In this document: one piece after another, positions 16,599 to 27,331 of the stretch
Numbering within the stretch: position 1 is the stretch's first letter
How the letters are laid out: each line of letters begins with the position of its first letter
Source of the DNA: an uncultured Dialister sp.
Lineage (GTDB): Bacteria; Bacillota; Negativicutes; Veillonellales; Dialisteraceae
Length of the DNA: 64,000 bases
Assembly (NCBI GenBank): GCA_900545365.1
Contig: UQYL01000005.1
Span: 1-64,000 of the forward strand
Reading direction: 5' to 3'
Notes under the pieces: generated by a model
Seen by the model: the letters and a program-made list of their open reading frames with translations, nothing else
The model's database searches: none
Told to the model about the DNA's origin: nothing
Position numbers and translations under genes: made by a program

Positions 16599-17477
16599 AT
16601 GCATACATTACGAGAAAAACACCTGAACCGTGAATTCACCCTCACCGTCGAGCTGGATCCGCCGAAAAGCGCTTCCCCTGACAAAACGATCCGTGAAGCC
16701 CTCAGCCTCACCGGATGGGCAGACGCAGTCAATATCGCCGACTGTCCCATGGCAAAGCTCCGCATGAGCCCCATCGCGCTCTCCCACATCATCCAGACCG
16801 ACGGACATCTGGAGACCATTTTCCACCTCACCTGCCGGGACAGAAATCTCATCGGCCTTCAGGCCGAGCTCCTCGGCGCGGCGGCACTGGGTGTGAACAA
16901 TATCCTCACTCTCACCGGCGACCCGCCGTCCGCGGGCGACCATCCCGACGCGCGGCCCGTCTTCGAGACCGATTCCACCGGGCTCATCCGCATCGCCGCC
17001 ACGCTGAACAGCGGCTTTGACATGACCGGCCACCCGCTGGACTGCCCCACCCGATTCTATATCGGCACCACGGGGAATCCCGGCGCAGATGACCTCGACG
17101 CGGAACTCCGCCGTCTGGAAGGGAAAAAAGACGCCGGCGCTCAATTCGTCCAGACCCAGCCCGTCTACGACCTGGCGCGGGCGGAAGAATACCTCCGCGG
17201 CGCGCAGAGCATCGGCCTCCCCATCCTCTTCGGCGTGCTCCCCCTCAAGAGTTATAAAATGGCGCTCTATCTCCATGAAAAGGTGCCGGGCATTTCCATC
17301 CCGAAACATCTCCAGGCTCTCATGGAAAAAGGCGGCCGCGAGACAGGGCTCCGCATTGCCGCGGAGATCACCGCCGGGCTCCGTGACATGGGCGCGGCCG
17401 GCGCGCATCTCATGCCCATCAACGACGTCCCCGCCGTCGCCGAGATCGCGTCGCTCGCCGGATTCGGAAAAAGATAA
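16599..17477 (+). CDS. metF: Methylenetetrahydrofolate reductase
   Basis: Reduces 5,10-methylene- to 5-methyltetrahydrofolate, the methyl donor for MetH just upstream. It is 292 residues, the bacterial MetF size, with a single TIM barrel. Visible family features are TVELDPPKSASPDK near the N-terminus, LTLTGDPPSAGDHP (flavin/folate loop), and AGAQFVQTQPVYDL with the conserved Q-T-Q motif. It begins ten bases after the metH stop with AAAGGAGG as ribosome site, so it is translated from the same message. It is followed by a strong bidirectional terminator. Confidence 0.95.
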   Translation: MHTLREKHLNREFTLTVELDPPKSASPDKTIREALSLTGWADAVNIADCPMAKLRMSPIALSHIIQTDGHLETIFHLTCRDRNLIGLQAELLGAAALGVNNILTLTGDPPSAGDHPDARPVFETDSTGLIRIAATLNSGFDMTGHPLDCPTRFYIGTTGNPGADDLDAELRRLEGKKDAGAQFVQTQPVYDLARAEEYLRGAQSIGLPILFGVLPLKSYKMALYLHEKVPGISIPKHLQALMEKGGRETGLRIAAEITAGLRDMGAAGAHLMPINDVPAVAEIASLAGFGKR

Positions 17478-17484
17478 GCGCAAT

Positions 17485-17527
17485 AAAAAAATCCCCCGTT
17501 CTTTCTCTCAAGAACGGGGGATTTTTA
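17485..17527. terminator. Bidirectional rho-independent terminator
   Basis: ATCCCCCGTTCTT pairs with AAGAACGGGGGAT around a short loop, with A and T runs on either side. It ends the methionine operon and the convergent metG-tatD unit. Confidence 0.94.
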
Positions 17528-17532
17528 ATTTC

Positions 17533-18306
17533 TTATTCTTTTATCCGGTAAATGTCCAGGGCGTTTTTCCGCGTCGCTTCGATCACCGTTTCCACAGGCA
17601 GCTCTTTCAGCCGCGCGATCTCTTCCGCCACATATTGGACTTTGGAAGGATCGTTCCGTCTGCCCCGGAAAGGCGGGGGCGTGAGATAAGGGCTGTCCGT
17701 CTCCACGAGGATGCGGTCCAGCGGCAGCGCCCGGGCCACCTCTTTCAGCTTCGTGCTCTTCGGGAAGACCACCGGCCCGGCGAAAGAAATATAGAAGCCC
17801 ATTTTGATGAGCTCTTCCGCCATTTCCAGGCTGCCGCTGTAGCAGTGCAGGATGCCGCGGAGCTTCTCCGTGCGGTGCTCTTTCAGGATGGCCAGCGTAT
17901 CGCCGTGCGCGTCCCGGTCATGGATGAGGATCGGCAGATCCAGCTCCGCCGCCAGATCGATCTGCCTGCCGAACCATTCCTTCTGCGTCTCGATCTCGCT
18001 GTACAGGTAATAGTAGTCCAGTCCGATCTCGCCGATGGCGACGATCTTGTCATTCTCCTCCGCGAGCTTTCGGATCGCCGCGAGCTCTTCCTCCGTCGCC
18101 TGTCCCGTCAGCTGCGGATGGATGCCCGCCGCCGCGTACATGCGGGGATATTTCTCCGCGAGAGCCAGCGCCTTTTCCGACGATGCCAGATCTTCCGCGG
18201 GGCACACCACATAATCGCAGACCTGCCAGACCTGCTCCATCATGGCGTCCCGGTCATTATCGAACGCCTTGTCATAGACATGGGCGTGCGTATCAAAAAG
18301 TTTCAT
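17533..18306 (-). CDS. tatD: TatD family metal-dependent hydrolase
   Basis: A 257-residue TIM-barrel DNase/hydrolase of the TatD family. MKLFDTHAHVYDKAF gives the metal-binding His7-x-His9; later ligands are in AIGEIGLDYYY, LPILIHDRDAHGDT, GILHCYSG and LVETDSPYLTPPPFRG. Characterised members are 3'-5' exonucleases acting on damaged DNA or RNA. Its ATG abuts the stop codon of metG, and the ribosome site lies inside the metG end, so translation is probably coupled. The metG-tatD order is common in Firmicutes. Confidence 0.95.
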   Translation of the reverse strand: MKLFDTHAHVYDKAFDNDRDAMMEQVWQVCDYVVCPAEDLASSEKALALAEKYPRMYAAAGIHPQLTGQATEEELAAIRKLAEENDKIVAIGEIGLDYYYLYSEIETQKEWFGRQIDLAAELDLPILIHDRDAHGDTLAILKEHRTEKLRGILHCYSGSLEMAEELIKMGFYISFAGPVVFPKSTKLKEVARALPLDRILVETDSPYLTPPPFRGRRNDPSKVQYVAEEIARLKELPVETVIEATRKNALDIYRIKE

Positions 18307-20259
18307 TTATTTGACCCTGCTTCCCGCGGGCATATCCACGAAAGGAACGACGAGCTCCCCGTCTTTCGACGCGGCGAGGACCATGCCCTGCGATTCGATG
18401 CCCATGAGCTTCGCCGGTTTCAGATTGGCCACGAAGATCACGTGCTTCCCTACGAGATCCTCCGGCTTGTAGTACTGCGCGATGCCGCTCACCACGGTGC
18501 GCTCCTCGCTGCCCAGGGAAACGGTCATCTTGATGAGTTTTTTCGATTTCTTCACGTTCTCCGCCGTGAGGATTTCCGCCACGCGAAGATCGGTCTTGAA
18601 GAAATCGTCGATGGAGATCTGCGGCAGCGCCTCTTCCGGAGCCGCTTCTTTTTTCTCTTCCTTCTTCTCCTCCTTTACAGCGGGAGCCGCCTTTTCTTCC
18701 TTTGCCTCTTCGACTTCAATGCGCGGGAAGATCGGATCGCCCTTCTTCGTCTGGATGCCGTCGGGCAGACCACCCCACACCGCGTCGGCAAGAAGAGCGG
18801 ACTTGAAATCGGACAGGCCCAGCTGATTCCAGATCTTTTCCGCGGCGATCGGAATGACCGGTTCCGCCATGAGCGCGGTGATGCGCAGGCCTTCGCAGAG
18901 GTGGTACAGCACCGCGTCCAGCACCGGCGCTTTCGCTTCGTCTTTCGCGAGCAGCCACGGCGCCGTCACGTCGATATATTTATTGAGGGAACGGACGAAA
19001 GTCCACACCGCCTTGAGCGCGTCGTTGATCTTCCAGCCGTTCATGCCGTCCCGGAAAGCAGCCAGCGTTTCCGCGGCATTCGCCTCCACCTGCGCCGTCG
19101 CGGCGGCTGCCGTCTCATCTCCCGACGCGTCTCCCTTGGAAACGATGCCTTTTCTGTACTTTTCCGCCATGGAGAGCGTGCGGTACAGCAGATTGCCCAG
19201 GTCGTTGGACAGGTCGGAATTGATGCGGCTGATCAGGCGGTCACGGCTGAAATTGCCGTCCTGCCCCAGCTGGATATCATTCAGCAGGTAATAGCGGATC
19301 GCGTCGGAGCCGAATTCCCGGAGCAGCGGGATCGGGTCGATCACATTGCCCTTGGACTTGGACATCTTTTCCCCGTCCACGATGAGCCAGCCGTGACCGT
19401 ACACTTTCTTCGGCAGCTCGATGCCGAGGCTCATCAGCATAATCGGCCAGATGATGGTGTGGAAGCGGACGATCTCCTTGCCCACAAGATGCACGTCGGC
19501 AGGCCAGAATTTTCTGAATTTTTCCGGGTCGTCCACAATGCCCGCAGCCGTCAGGTAATTGACGAGCGCGTCGAACCACACATAGACGACGTGCTTCGGG
19601 TCGAAAGGCACCTGGATGCCCCAGGAGAAGCTCGTCCGGGATACGCACAGATCTTCCAGTCCGCTCTTGACGAACTGGATCATTTCATTTCTTCTCGAAG
19701 CAGGCTGAATGAAATCGGGATGTTCCTCCACATATTTCATCCACCGGTCGGCGTACTTCGACATTTTGAAGAAATACGCTTCCTCGCTGACGCGCTGCAG
19801 AGGCCGCCCGCAGTCCGGGCAGACGTGATTCTCGTCCAGTTTGTTCTCCGGCCAGAATGATTCACAGGGCACGCAGTACCAGCCTTCATATTTCCCTTTA
19901 TAAATATCGCCGTTGTCATAGGCGCGCCGGAAGAGCATCTGCACCACCTTTTCATGACGCTTCTCCGTGGTGCGGATAAAATCATCATTGGAAATGTTCA
20001 GCTCTTTCCACAGCTCCTGAAACATGGCGACGATCTTATTCGTATATTCGATCGGCGTCACGCCCATTTCTTCCGCCTTCTGCTCGATCTTCTGACCGTG
20101 CTCGTCGGAGCCGGTCAGGAAGAATACGTCGCATCCGTCGAGACGTTTGAAACGGGCCATGCAGTCCGCGATGGTCGTGCAGTAGGTATGGCCGATGTGG
20201 AGCTTCGCGCTCGGATAATAGATCGGCGTGGTAATATAATATTTCGGTTTATCGCACAT
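18307..20259 (-). CDS. metG: Methionyl-tRNA synthetase with C-terminal EMAP/Trbp111 domain
   Basis: Charges tRNA-Met. It is 650 residues. The class I HIGH signature is at residues 21-24 (SAKLHIGHTY) and the KMSKSKGN loop follows the catalytic domain. A zinc knuckle with two CxxC pairs (CVPC and CPDC) lies in the connective peptide. After the anticodon-binding domain comes a Lys/Glu/Ala-rich linker, then a Trbp111-like tRNA-binding domain (FKTDLRVAEILTAENVKKS). GGAGG lies before the ATG. No T-box precedes it; only about 100 bases separate it from the rpmF terminator upstream, so the Met T-box of this window controls biosynthesis rather than charging. Confidence 0.96.
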   Translation of the reverse strand: MCDKPKYYITTPIYYPSAKLHIGHTYCTTIADCMARFKRLDGCDVFFLTGSDEHGQKIEQKAEEMGVTPIEYTNKIVAMFQELWKELNISNDDFIRTTEKRHEKVVQMLFRRAYDNGDIYKGKYEGWYCVPCESFWPENKLDENHVCPDCGRPLQRVSEEAYFFKMSKYADRWMKYVEEHPDFIQPASRRNEMIQFVKSGLEDLCVSRTSFSWGIQVPFDPKHVVYVWFDALVNYLTAAGIVDDPEKFRKFWPADVHLVGKEIVRFHTIIWPIMLMSLGIELPKKVYGHGWLIVDGEKMSKSKGNVIDPIPLLREFGSDAIRYYLLNDIQLGQDGNFSRDRLISRINSDLSNDLGNLLYRTLSMAEKYRKGIVSKGDASGDETAAAATAQVEANAAETLAAFRDGMNGWKINDALKAVWTFVRSLNKYIDVTAPWLLAKDEAKAPVLDAVLYHLCEGLRITALMAEPVIPIAAEKIWNQLGLSDFKSALLADAVWGGLPDGIQTKKGDPIFPRIEVEEAKEEKAAPAVKEEKKEEKKEAAPEEALPQISIDDFFKTDLRVAEILTAENVKKSKKLIKMTVSLGSEERTVVSGIAQYYKPEDLVGKHVIFVANLKPAKLMGIESQGMVLAASKDGELVVPFVDMPAGSRVK

Positions 20260-20346
20260 AAAAATCCTCCCTGTAAGAATGGCACTGATATTTAAATATT
20301 ATACCGCATCTGGCGGAAGAAATGGAAATCTCTCCCGCAGGCGCGC

Positions 20347-20384
20347 AAAAAAATACATCTCAGAGATTTCCCTGAGATGTATTT
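20347..20384 (-). terminator. Terminator downstream of rpmF
   Basis: AAATACATCTCAG pairs with CTGAGATGTATTT around AGATTTCC, followed on the minus strand by a T run. It lies between rpmF and metG. Confidence 0.85.
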
Positions 20385-20393
20385 CGCAGATTC

Positions 20394-20579
20394 TTATTCT
20401 TCGGTCTTGGCCGCTACGACGGACTTGCCTTTGTAGAAACCGCATACGGGGCAGACGCGGTGAGGCATCTTCAGTGCATGGCACTGCGGGCACTCAACGA
20501 GACCCGGTACCGTCAATTTCCAATTTGCACGTCTTTTATCGCGACGGGATTTAGAATGTTTTCTCTTTGGGGCTGGCAT
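20394..20579 (-). CDS. rpmF: 50S ribosomal protein L32
   Basis: A 61-residue ribosomal protein of the large subunit. It begins MPAPKRKHSKSRRDKRRAN, the L32 signature, and contains a zinc ribbon with VECPQC and CPVCGFYKG. GGAGGTG precedes the ATG. L32 genes are often preceded by a yceD/DUF177 gene and followed by plsX-fabH; neither is present here, so rpmF stands alone between its own promoter and terminator. Four cysteines are retained, so this is the zinc-dependent (C+) form. Confidence 0.96.
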   Translation of the reverse strand: MPAPKRKHSKSRRDKRRANWKLTVPGLVECPQCHALKMPHRVCPVCGFYKGKSVVAAKTEE

Positions 20580-20601
20580 TTTCGCACCTCCTTACCGATC
20601 A

Positions 20602-20656
20602 TCGGAATGATCCGACCCTTTTTGCGGCTCTGCCGCCTCTTTCGGAATGTTCCGAA
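20602..20656 (-). repeat. Two near-identical palindromic hairpins in the rpmF leader
   Basis: On the minus strand CGGAACATTCCGA (20654-20642) and CGGATCATTCCGA (20614-20602) differ at one base and lie about 40 bases apart in the rpmF 5' leader. Each can fold into a small hairpin, or serve as a dyad for a protein. No known leader class was recognised. Confidence 0.6.
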
Positions 20657-20676
20657 CAGAATTTATCAACTTCACC

Positions 20677-20705
20677 ATTATAATTGGCGCTCTGTCTTTT
20701 GTCAA
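20677..20705 (-). promoter_or_regulatory. Strong consensus promoter of rpmF
   Basis: On the minus strand TTGACA (20705-20700), a 17-base spacer, and TATAAT (20682-20677): a full match to the housekeeping sigma consensus. About 90 bases of leader follow before the rpmF start. Confidence 0.85.
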
Positions 20706-20757
20706 GGCGCGCCGCTGTTTCCGAGCCGCCGGGACGGGGAAATTTTCCGCGCCGTCC

Positions 20758-21882
20758 TTATTTCTTTTCCGCCGCCAGCTTCACGATCTCCACGGCCTGT
20801 TCCGCGCATTTCATCAGGTCGGCGATGACCTGGTATTCACCGCTGGTGTGGCACTTGAAATTGCCCGTACCGATGCCCACCGCCTCGATGCCGTGTTCAT
20901 TGAAATGATTGGCGTCCATGCCGCCGCCGCCTTCCTTGAAGAAAGGCTCGATGCCGACTCTCCGGCAGGCTTCCTCAGCCAGCGCGCAGGGGCGGGCGTC
21001 CTTTTCAAGATGGAACGCATGATAGAGAGTGGCGATGTCCACTTCAATGGGGGTGTCGTATTTTTTGGAGATCTCTTCCGCCGCCCCATGGATCTTGTCG
21101 GAAATGGCCTGATACTCGTCGGCCTTGCGGCTGCGCTGCTCGCCGGTGATCGTCACAAGATCGCACACCACATTCGTGGCGCTGCCCGCCTGAAGCATGG
21201 AGAAATTCGCCGTCGACGCCGGAGAAAGGCGGCTGTCCGGCAGGTGCATGATAAGATCCGCCGCCACTTTTACGGCATTCAGGCCTTTTTCCGGTTCATT
21301 GCCGGCATGCGCCGTGCGGCCGTGCACTTTGATCGTCACTTTCCCCTTGCTGGGAGCCGCCGTCACAATAGTGCCCGCCTTCCCGGACGCATCGTACACG
21401 AAGCACGACTTCGAGAGAAACCGGCTGAAATCATACTGCCGGGAACCTTCCACACCGCTCTCTTCGCAGACAGAGAACGCCACTTCGATCGGGCCATGGG
21501 GAAGCTTCTCTTCCTGCACGGTGCGGAGCATGGCGAGAATGGCGCACACGCCGCCGATGTCGTCGCCCGCGAGGATCGTCTTGCCGTCGGAGTAAATGAT
21601 TCCTTCTTCTTCATTGATGACCGGACAGATATGCCCGTTGTTGGCCACGCGGTCCATATGGGCGGAGAACATGACCGGCTCCGCGTCGGTATTGCCCGGC
21701 AGGAGGGCATAGAGATTGCCCGTGTCGCCGCCGAGTATCTCTCCCGCGCCGTCTTCCGTGACAGTCAGGCCGAGATCGGTCAGTTTCTTCTTCAATACAT
21801 CCGCAATGGCTCTTTCTCTGCGGGAATAGACCTCGATAGAAACGAGTTCCTTAAATTCGTCGATGATGCGCTGCTGATTCAT
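20758..21882 (-). CDS. M20 family metallopeptidase (peptidase T-like)
   Basis: A 374-residue di-zinc aminopeptidase of the M20/PepT group, acting on short peptides in the cytosol. The metal ligands and catalytic residues are visible: His75 and Asp77 in SAHMDRV, Asp107 in ILAGDDIGG, and the Glu140-Glu141 pair in VCEESGVEGS. The lid domain (GKVTIKVHGRTAHAGNEPEKG) supports dimerisation and substrate binding. AGGAGG precedes the ATG at 21882. It is monocistronic. The family also includes carboxypeptidase- and deacylase-type enzymes, so the exact substrate is open. Confidence 0.9.
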   Translation of the reverse strand: MNQQRIIDEFKELVSIEVYSRRERAIADVLKKKLTDLGLTVTEDGAGEILGGDTGNLYALLPGNTDAEPVMFSAHMDRVANNGHICPVINEEEGIIYSDGKTILAGDDIGGVCAILAMLRTVQEEKLPHGPIEVAFSVCEESGVEGSRQYDFSRFLSKSCFVYDASGKAGTIVTAAPSKGKVTIKVHGRTAHAGNEPEKGLNAVKVAADLIMHLPDSRLSPASTANFSMLQAGSATNVVCDLVTITGEQRSRKADEYQAISDKIHGAAEEISKKYDTPIEVDIATLYHAFHLEKDARPCALAEEACRRVGIEPFFKEGGGGMDANHFNEHGIEAVGIGTGNFKCHTSGEYQVIADLMKCAEQAVEIVKLAAEKK

Positions 21883-21967
21883 ACATCCTCCTGTATATCA
21901 ATTCCTAATGATATTGAGCACTGATTTCATCCTATCATACTCCCCGCCGAAATGGCAACGGAACGGC

Positions 21968-23284
21968 TCAGAGGGAAAAGCGCTCCTCATGGAAACGGCC
22001 TTCCGGCACGCCGAGCGCCTTCATCACCCCATGGACCGACGCGCGGAGAGGGCCCGGTCCGCAGTACCAAAAAGACGCCTCGTCCGGAGAAATGCCGCTC
22101 CGCTCCAGCGCTTTCCGGAGAATGGATTCCGAGAAATGACCGTGCGCGCAGCCCGCCGCCTTTTCCCGGGACAGGACCGGCACGATCGTGAGACCGGCCA
22201 TTTCTTTTTCCATCCGCTCCCATTCGTCCCAGTCAATGAGCTCGCTCCGCTCCCGGACGCACCACAGAAGGAGGACGCGCCGCGGGCTGCCTCTGTGATA
22301 AAGGCTCCTCACTATGCTCATCATGGGGGTGATCCCCACGCCTCCCGCGATAAGGACGAGCGGCGTCTCCGGATACAAAGCGGGGCAGAACCGCCCGTAC
22401 GGACCATCGGCCTTCACCAGGCTTCCCGGCCGGATATCCCCAACCTTCTCCGACCAGTCGCCCAGCGCCTTGATCGTGAATGCCAGCGGTTCATCCGGCG
22501 CGGACGAGGCCGTAATGGCATGATATTCGCCGGGCACGGCGGGATCTTCCGCTTTGATATACGCGAACTGCCCTGCCAGACGAGGCATGACACGGCTCGT
22601 CTCGGGAGCAAGGATGACCGTCGTCATCGTACTGTTGTCCCGGATGACGTCCCTCACTCTGTACAGGTACGGTTTCCGCAGGAACACATGCCACAGGAAG
22701 CATCCAAGCGATACGGCGGCGCACAGAAAGATGAGCGCCGCGAAAAGAGGCGCGTCCCAGAAGAATTTCAGCCGTGCCTCCGCGTGGAATGGCAGAAGCG
22801 CCACGGCAGCCGCTGTCAGATCGTGGAGGACAAGCTGCGTATTGTACCGGGTCAGCTTCCAGGCGTACAATTTCTTCCGCAGCTTCGCCGCGGCGCGCGA
22901 CCTGTCCGTAATGAGATCGGACAGGAAGTACAGCGCCAGCGCAATGAGCACGATGAAGAGCACGAGCGACACTTCGCCGTAGCGGAAGCGGGGCGTGAAC
23001 CAGCCCCGGTGCATGAAAAAGGCATGCGCGATGGAAATGACCACCGCTATCAGCGCCGCCGCGCCGTGGAAGCGGAGAAGCTTATCCTGCCCGAAAGCGC
23101 GCTCCACCGCCGGTATCCGCGCCGTCAAGATGAGCTGCGCGCAGAGCATCCAATACGCCCAGATCCCCAGGATCATCCCCGTCTGCTTCGCGCCGGAGAG
23201 CGCCTGCGCCGCGGGGCACAGGAAAAACGCCGCCGTCATCACCGCGGGCACCGCGAAATAAAAAATCCGCCACATCATTTTCAT
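21968..23284 (-). CDS. Ferric reductase-like transmembrane protein with FAD/NAD(P)-binding domain
   Basis: A membrane oxidoreductase of 438 residues. About 200 N-terminal residues form five or six hydrophobic helices with conserved histidines (RFHGAAALIAV, ISIAHAFFMHRG, LVLHDLTAAA) that could bind heme as in the ferric reductase/NOX/YedZ group. The C-terminal half is a ferredoxin-NADP reductase module: flavin region (GEYHAITASSAPDE), nucleotide site VLIAGGVGITPMMSIV, and terminal FWYCGPGPLR. The frame is open 104 codons upstream into hemL, but AGGTGGT before ATGAAAATG sets the start at 23284. It lies downstream of the tetrapyrrole operon but beyond a terminator, so co-regulation is uncertain. 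Confidence 0.85.
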   Translation of the reverse strand: MKMMWRIFYFAVPAVMTAAFFLCPAAQALSGAKQTGMILGIWAYWMLCAQLILTARIPAVERAFGQDKLLRFHGAAALIAVVISIAHAFFMHRGWFTPRFRYGEVSLVLFIVLIALALYFLSDLITDRSRAAAKLRKKLYAWKLTRYNTQLVLHDLTAAAVALLPFHAEARLKFFWDAPLFAALIFLCAAVSLGCFLWHVFLRKPYLYRVRDVIRDNSTMTTVILAPETSRVMPRLAGQFAYIKAEDPAVPGEYHAITASSAPDEPLAFTIKALGDWSEKVGDIRPGSLVKADGPYGRFCPALYPETPLVLIAGGVGITPMMSIVRSLYHRGSPRRVLLLWCVRERSELIDWDEWERMEKEMAGLTIVPVLSREKAAGCAHGHFSESILRKALERSGISPDEASFWYCGPGPLRASVHGVMKALGVPEGRFHEERFSL

Positions 23285-23407
23285 GCTGACCACCTTTTGC
23301 CGTCTGAAAGATTTTTTTCTATTATAAATCTCTTTCCGCCGATTGACAGAAGATCCGCGCAAAAAAATCGGATGAAAAATTTCCGGCATTTTCTCAAAAC
23401 AGGCACG

Positions 23408-23439
23408 AAAAAAGCATGCGCTCATCACGCATGCTTTTC
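23408..23439 (-). terminator. Terminator of the tetrapyrrole operon
   Basis: AAAAGCATGCG pairs with CGCATGCTTTT around CTCATCA just after the hemL stop. A T run follows on the minus strand. Confidence 0.85.
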
Positions 23440-23442
23440 TTT

Positions 23443-24743
<1,301 letters not shown>

Positions 24744-24747
<4 letters not shown>

Positions 24748-25730
24748 TTCCCGTATTCCTCCTTCAGCCATTTCGCCGCGTCAATGGCGTGATACGTAAT
24801 GATGATATCCGCTCCGGCCCGTTTCATGCTGAGCAGGGATTCCAAAACGATCCGCCGCTCATCGATCCAGCCGTTTGCCGCGGCGGCCTTTACCATGGCG
24901 TATTCGCCGCTCACGTTGTACACGGCGACGGGCCGGTCAATGCGCTCCCGCACCTGATGAACGATATCCAGATAGGTCATCGCGGGCTTCACCATGATGA
25001 TGTCTGCGCCTTCTTCCAGATCGAGGCCGACTTCTTTCATCGCTTCCCGGCTGTTGGCGGGGTCCATCTGATATCCCCGGCGGTCGCCGAAGTGCGGCGC
25101 GGAATCCGCCGCGTCGCGGAAGGGCCCGTAAAAAGCGGACGCGTATTTCACCGCATAAGACATGACAGACACATTCTGGAGGCCGTTTGCGTCGAGCGTC
25201 TCACGGATCACGCCGATGCGCCCGTCCATCATGTCGGAAGGCGCCACAATATCCGCGCCGCATTCCGCCTGAGACAGAGCCACTTTGGCAAGGAGGGGCA
25301 GCGTCGCGTCATTATCGACTTCATGGCCGCAGAGCTTCCCGCAGTGTCCGTGGCTGGTGTACTGGCAGAGGCAGACATCGCCGACGATGACCAGATCAGG
25401 CACGGCGGCCTTGATGGCTTTCATGGCGCGCTGCACCGGGCTCGTCATGTCCCATGCGGAAGAGCCGATCTCATCCTTGTATTCGGGAAGGCCGAACACT
25501 TCCACCGCGGGGATGCCGAGTTTATAGACCTCTTCCGCCACTTTCACCGCGTTGTCCACGGAGAGATGATAACAGTTCGGCATGCTCGGGATCTCTTCTT
25601 TCACATTTGTGCCCGGAACGACGAAGATCGGATAAACAAAATCCGCCGGGCTCAGCGTATTTTCACGAACCATGCTGCGGATCGCCTCAGTTCTTCTGAG
25701 ACGGCGCGGACGAAGTGTATTCAATTTCAT
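24744..25730 (-). CDS. hemB: Delta-aminolevulinic acid dehydratase (porphobilinogen synthase)
   Basis: Condenses two 5-aminolevulinate molecules into porphobilinogen. It is 328 residues from [20 protein letters not shown], a characteristic start. Residues in [11 protein letters not shown] (metal site) and the Schiff-base lysine in [13 protein letters not shown] are visible. The GTG three codons upstream has its ribosome site overlapping it, so ATG at 25730, with GAGGAG at proper distance, is preferred. It is translationally coupled to hemL by a four-base overlap. Confidence 0.97.
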
Positions 25731-25753
25731 ATGTGTCACTCCTCTTTCAAAAC

Positions 25754-27301
25754 TTATCTGTTCCCCGCGTCACTTTCCGCGCGGGAATGCTCTGCCGCCG
25801 TAATGGCTTCCACCAGACCGTCTATGGTATACACATCGGAAACGACCTGTGGGCTAAGGCCGTAGCTCCGGCAGGCTTCCGCCGTGATCGGCCCGATGCA
25901 GGCGAGCACTGAATTGCGTATCGCGTCCAACTTATCCGGCGCCATGGCGATGAGATTATGCACCGTCGACGAGCTGGTCAGGGTAATGATATCCGCTTTC
26001 CCAGCGTCCAGCAGCGCATTGAGGCGCTTTTTACTCTCTTCATCGGCCACCGTGCAGTATGCTTCCGCCACATCGACGGAAGCGCCTGTTGCCCGGAGGC
26101 CTGTCACAAGGATCTCCCGCGCTTCTTTTGCCCTGGGAATGCAGATCTTCGTTTCTTTTCCCACCTGCGGCACAAGCGTCTCCAGCAGACCTTCCGCTTT
26201 GTACTCGCCGTCGGGAATGCAGTCCGCCCGCAGGCCGTACGGCCGGAGCGATTCCGCTGTCGCGGGCCCGATGCAGGCGATCTTCGCATTTCCCAGCGCT
26301 CTCGCGTCGAGCCCCTTTCCATACAGACGCTTAAAGAAACAGTCCACGCCGTTCTGACTGGTAAAGATGACCCAGTCATAGGTGCGGATCTTTTCAATGC
26401 AGCCGTCGAGACTGCGGAAATGATCGGTCGGCTCCGCGATGGAGATCACCGGGATCTCTTCGCACTCCGCCCCGAGCCGCTCCAGATGCCGCGTCAGCCG
26501 GGACGCCTGGCTGCGGGAACGCGTCACGATGACCCGCTTCCCGAAAAGCGGCTTATTGTCGAACCATCGCATTTCCTGACGCAGCTTCACCACATCGCCC
26601 ACGAGGAAAACCGCCGGCGGCAGAATGTGGAGATTCTTCACCGCCTCCTCCGCTTCGGCCAGCGTCGTTTCATAGACTTCCTGATAAGGCCTCGTGCCCC
26701 ACCGGATAAACGCGGCCGGCGTATCACCGCGCCTTCCGTACTTCATCAGGTTTTCCGCGATGTGCCCCGTCTGGTGCACCCCCATCAAAAAGATCAGCGT
26801 ATCCGTCCCTCCGGCCAGTTTTTCCCAGTGGATGGAAGATTCCTTTTTTGTCGGATCTTCATGGCCGGTAACGACGGCGAAAGATGCCGCCACTTTTCTG
26901 TGCGTCACGGGAATACCGGCATAGGCCGGCGCGGCGATGGCCGAAGTGACTCCCGGCACCACCTCATAGGGCACGCCTTCTTTCCGAAGCTCAAGGATCT
27001 CCTCTCCGCCGCGCCCGAACACGAAAGGATCTCCGCCCTTCAGCCGGGCCACGATCTTCCCTTCTTTTCCCTTTTCGGCGAGCAGACGGCTGATATCTTC
27101 CTGCTTCATGGCGTGATTGCCGCACATTTTCCCTACGTAAATATATTCCGCTTTCGGGTTGGCCATCGACAGGAGCCGCCGATCCGCCAGATAATCCCCT
27201 ACGATGACGTCTGCTTCTTCAAGACACCGCTTCCCTTTCAGCGTGAGCAGTTCCGGGTCTCCCGGCCCCGCTCCGATCAAATACACAATCCCTGTTCCCA
27301 T
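25754..27301 (-). CDS. cobA-hemD: Fused uroporphyrinogen-III C-methyltransferase / uroporphyrinogen-III synthase
   Basis: A 515-residue bifunctional protein. Residues 1 to about 245 are the SUMT (CobA) methyltransferase: [18 protein letters not shown] (AdoMet loop), [18 protein letters not shown] and [22 protein letters not shown]. Residues from about 250 are Hem[36 protein letters not shown] and [13 protein letters not shown]. It closes hydroxymethylbilane into uroporphyrinogen III and then methylates it to precorrin-2. This fusion is common in clostridia and Negativicutes. With the MET8-like gene upstream, the operon is directed to siroheme and/or cobalamin as well as heme. Confidence 0.96.
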   Translation of the reverse strand: MGTGIVYLIGAGPGDPELLTLKGKRCLEEADVIVGDYLADRRLLSMANPKAEYIYVGKMCGNHAMKQEDISRLLAEKGKEGKIVARLKGGDPFVFGRGGEEILELRKEGVPYEVVPGVTSAIAAPAYAGIPVTHRKVAASFAVVTGHEDPTKKESSIHWEKLAGGTDTLIFLMGVHQTGHIAENLMKYGRRGDTPAAFIRWGTRPYQEVYETTLAEAEEAVKNLHILPPAVFLVGDVVKLRQEMRWFDNKPLFGKRVIVTRSRSQASRLTRHLERLGAECEEIPVISIAEPTDHFRSLDGCIEKIRTYDWVIFTSQNGVDCFFKRLYGKGLDARALGNAKIACIGPATAESLRPYGLRADCIPDGEYKAEGLLETLVPQVGKETKICIPRAKEAREILVTGLRATGASVDVAEAYCTVADEESKKRLNALLDAGKADIITLTSSSTVHNLIAMAPDKLDAIRNSVLACIGPITAEACRSYGLSPQVVSDVYTIDGLVEAITAAEHSRAESDAGNR

Positions 27302-27331
27302 ACAATCTCCTCAAATTTCATTTCCCAATTG

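Noticed and set aside
17089..19860. A 923-codon plus-strand frame across the metF end, tatD and metG
   Set aside because: It overlaps three well-supported genes and a terminator, has low-complexity basic translation and no ribosome site.
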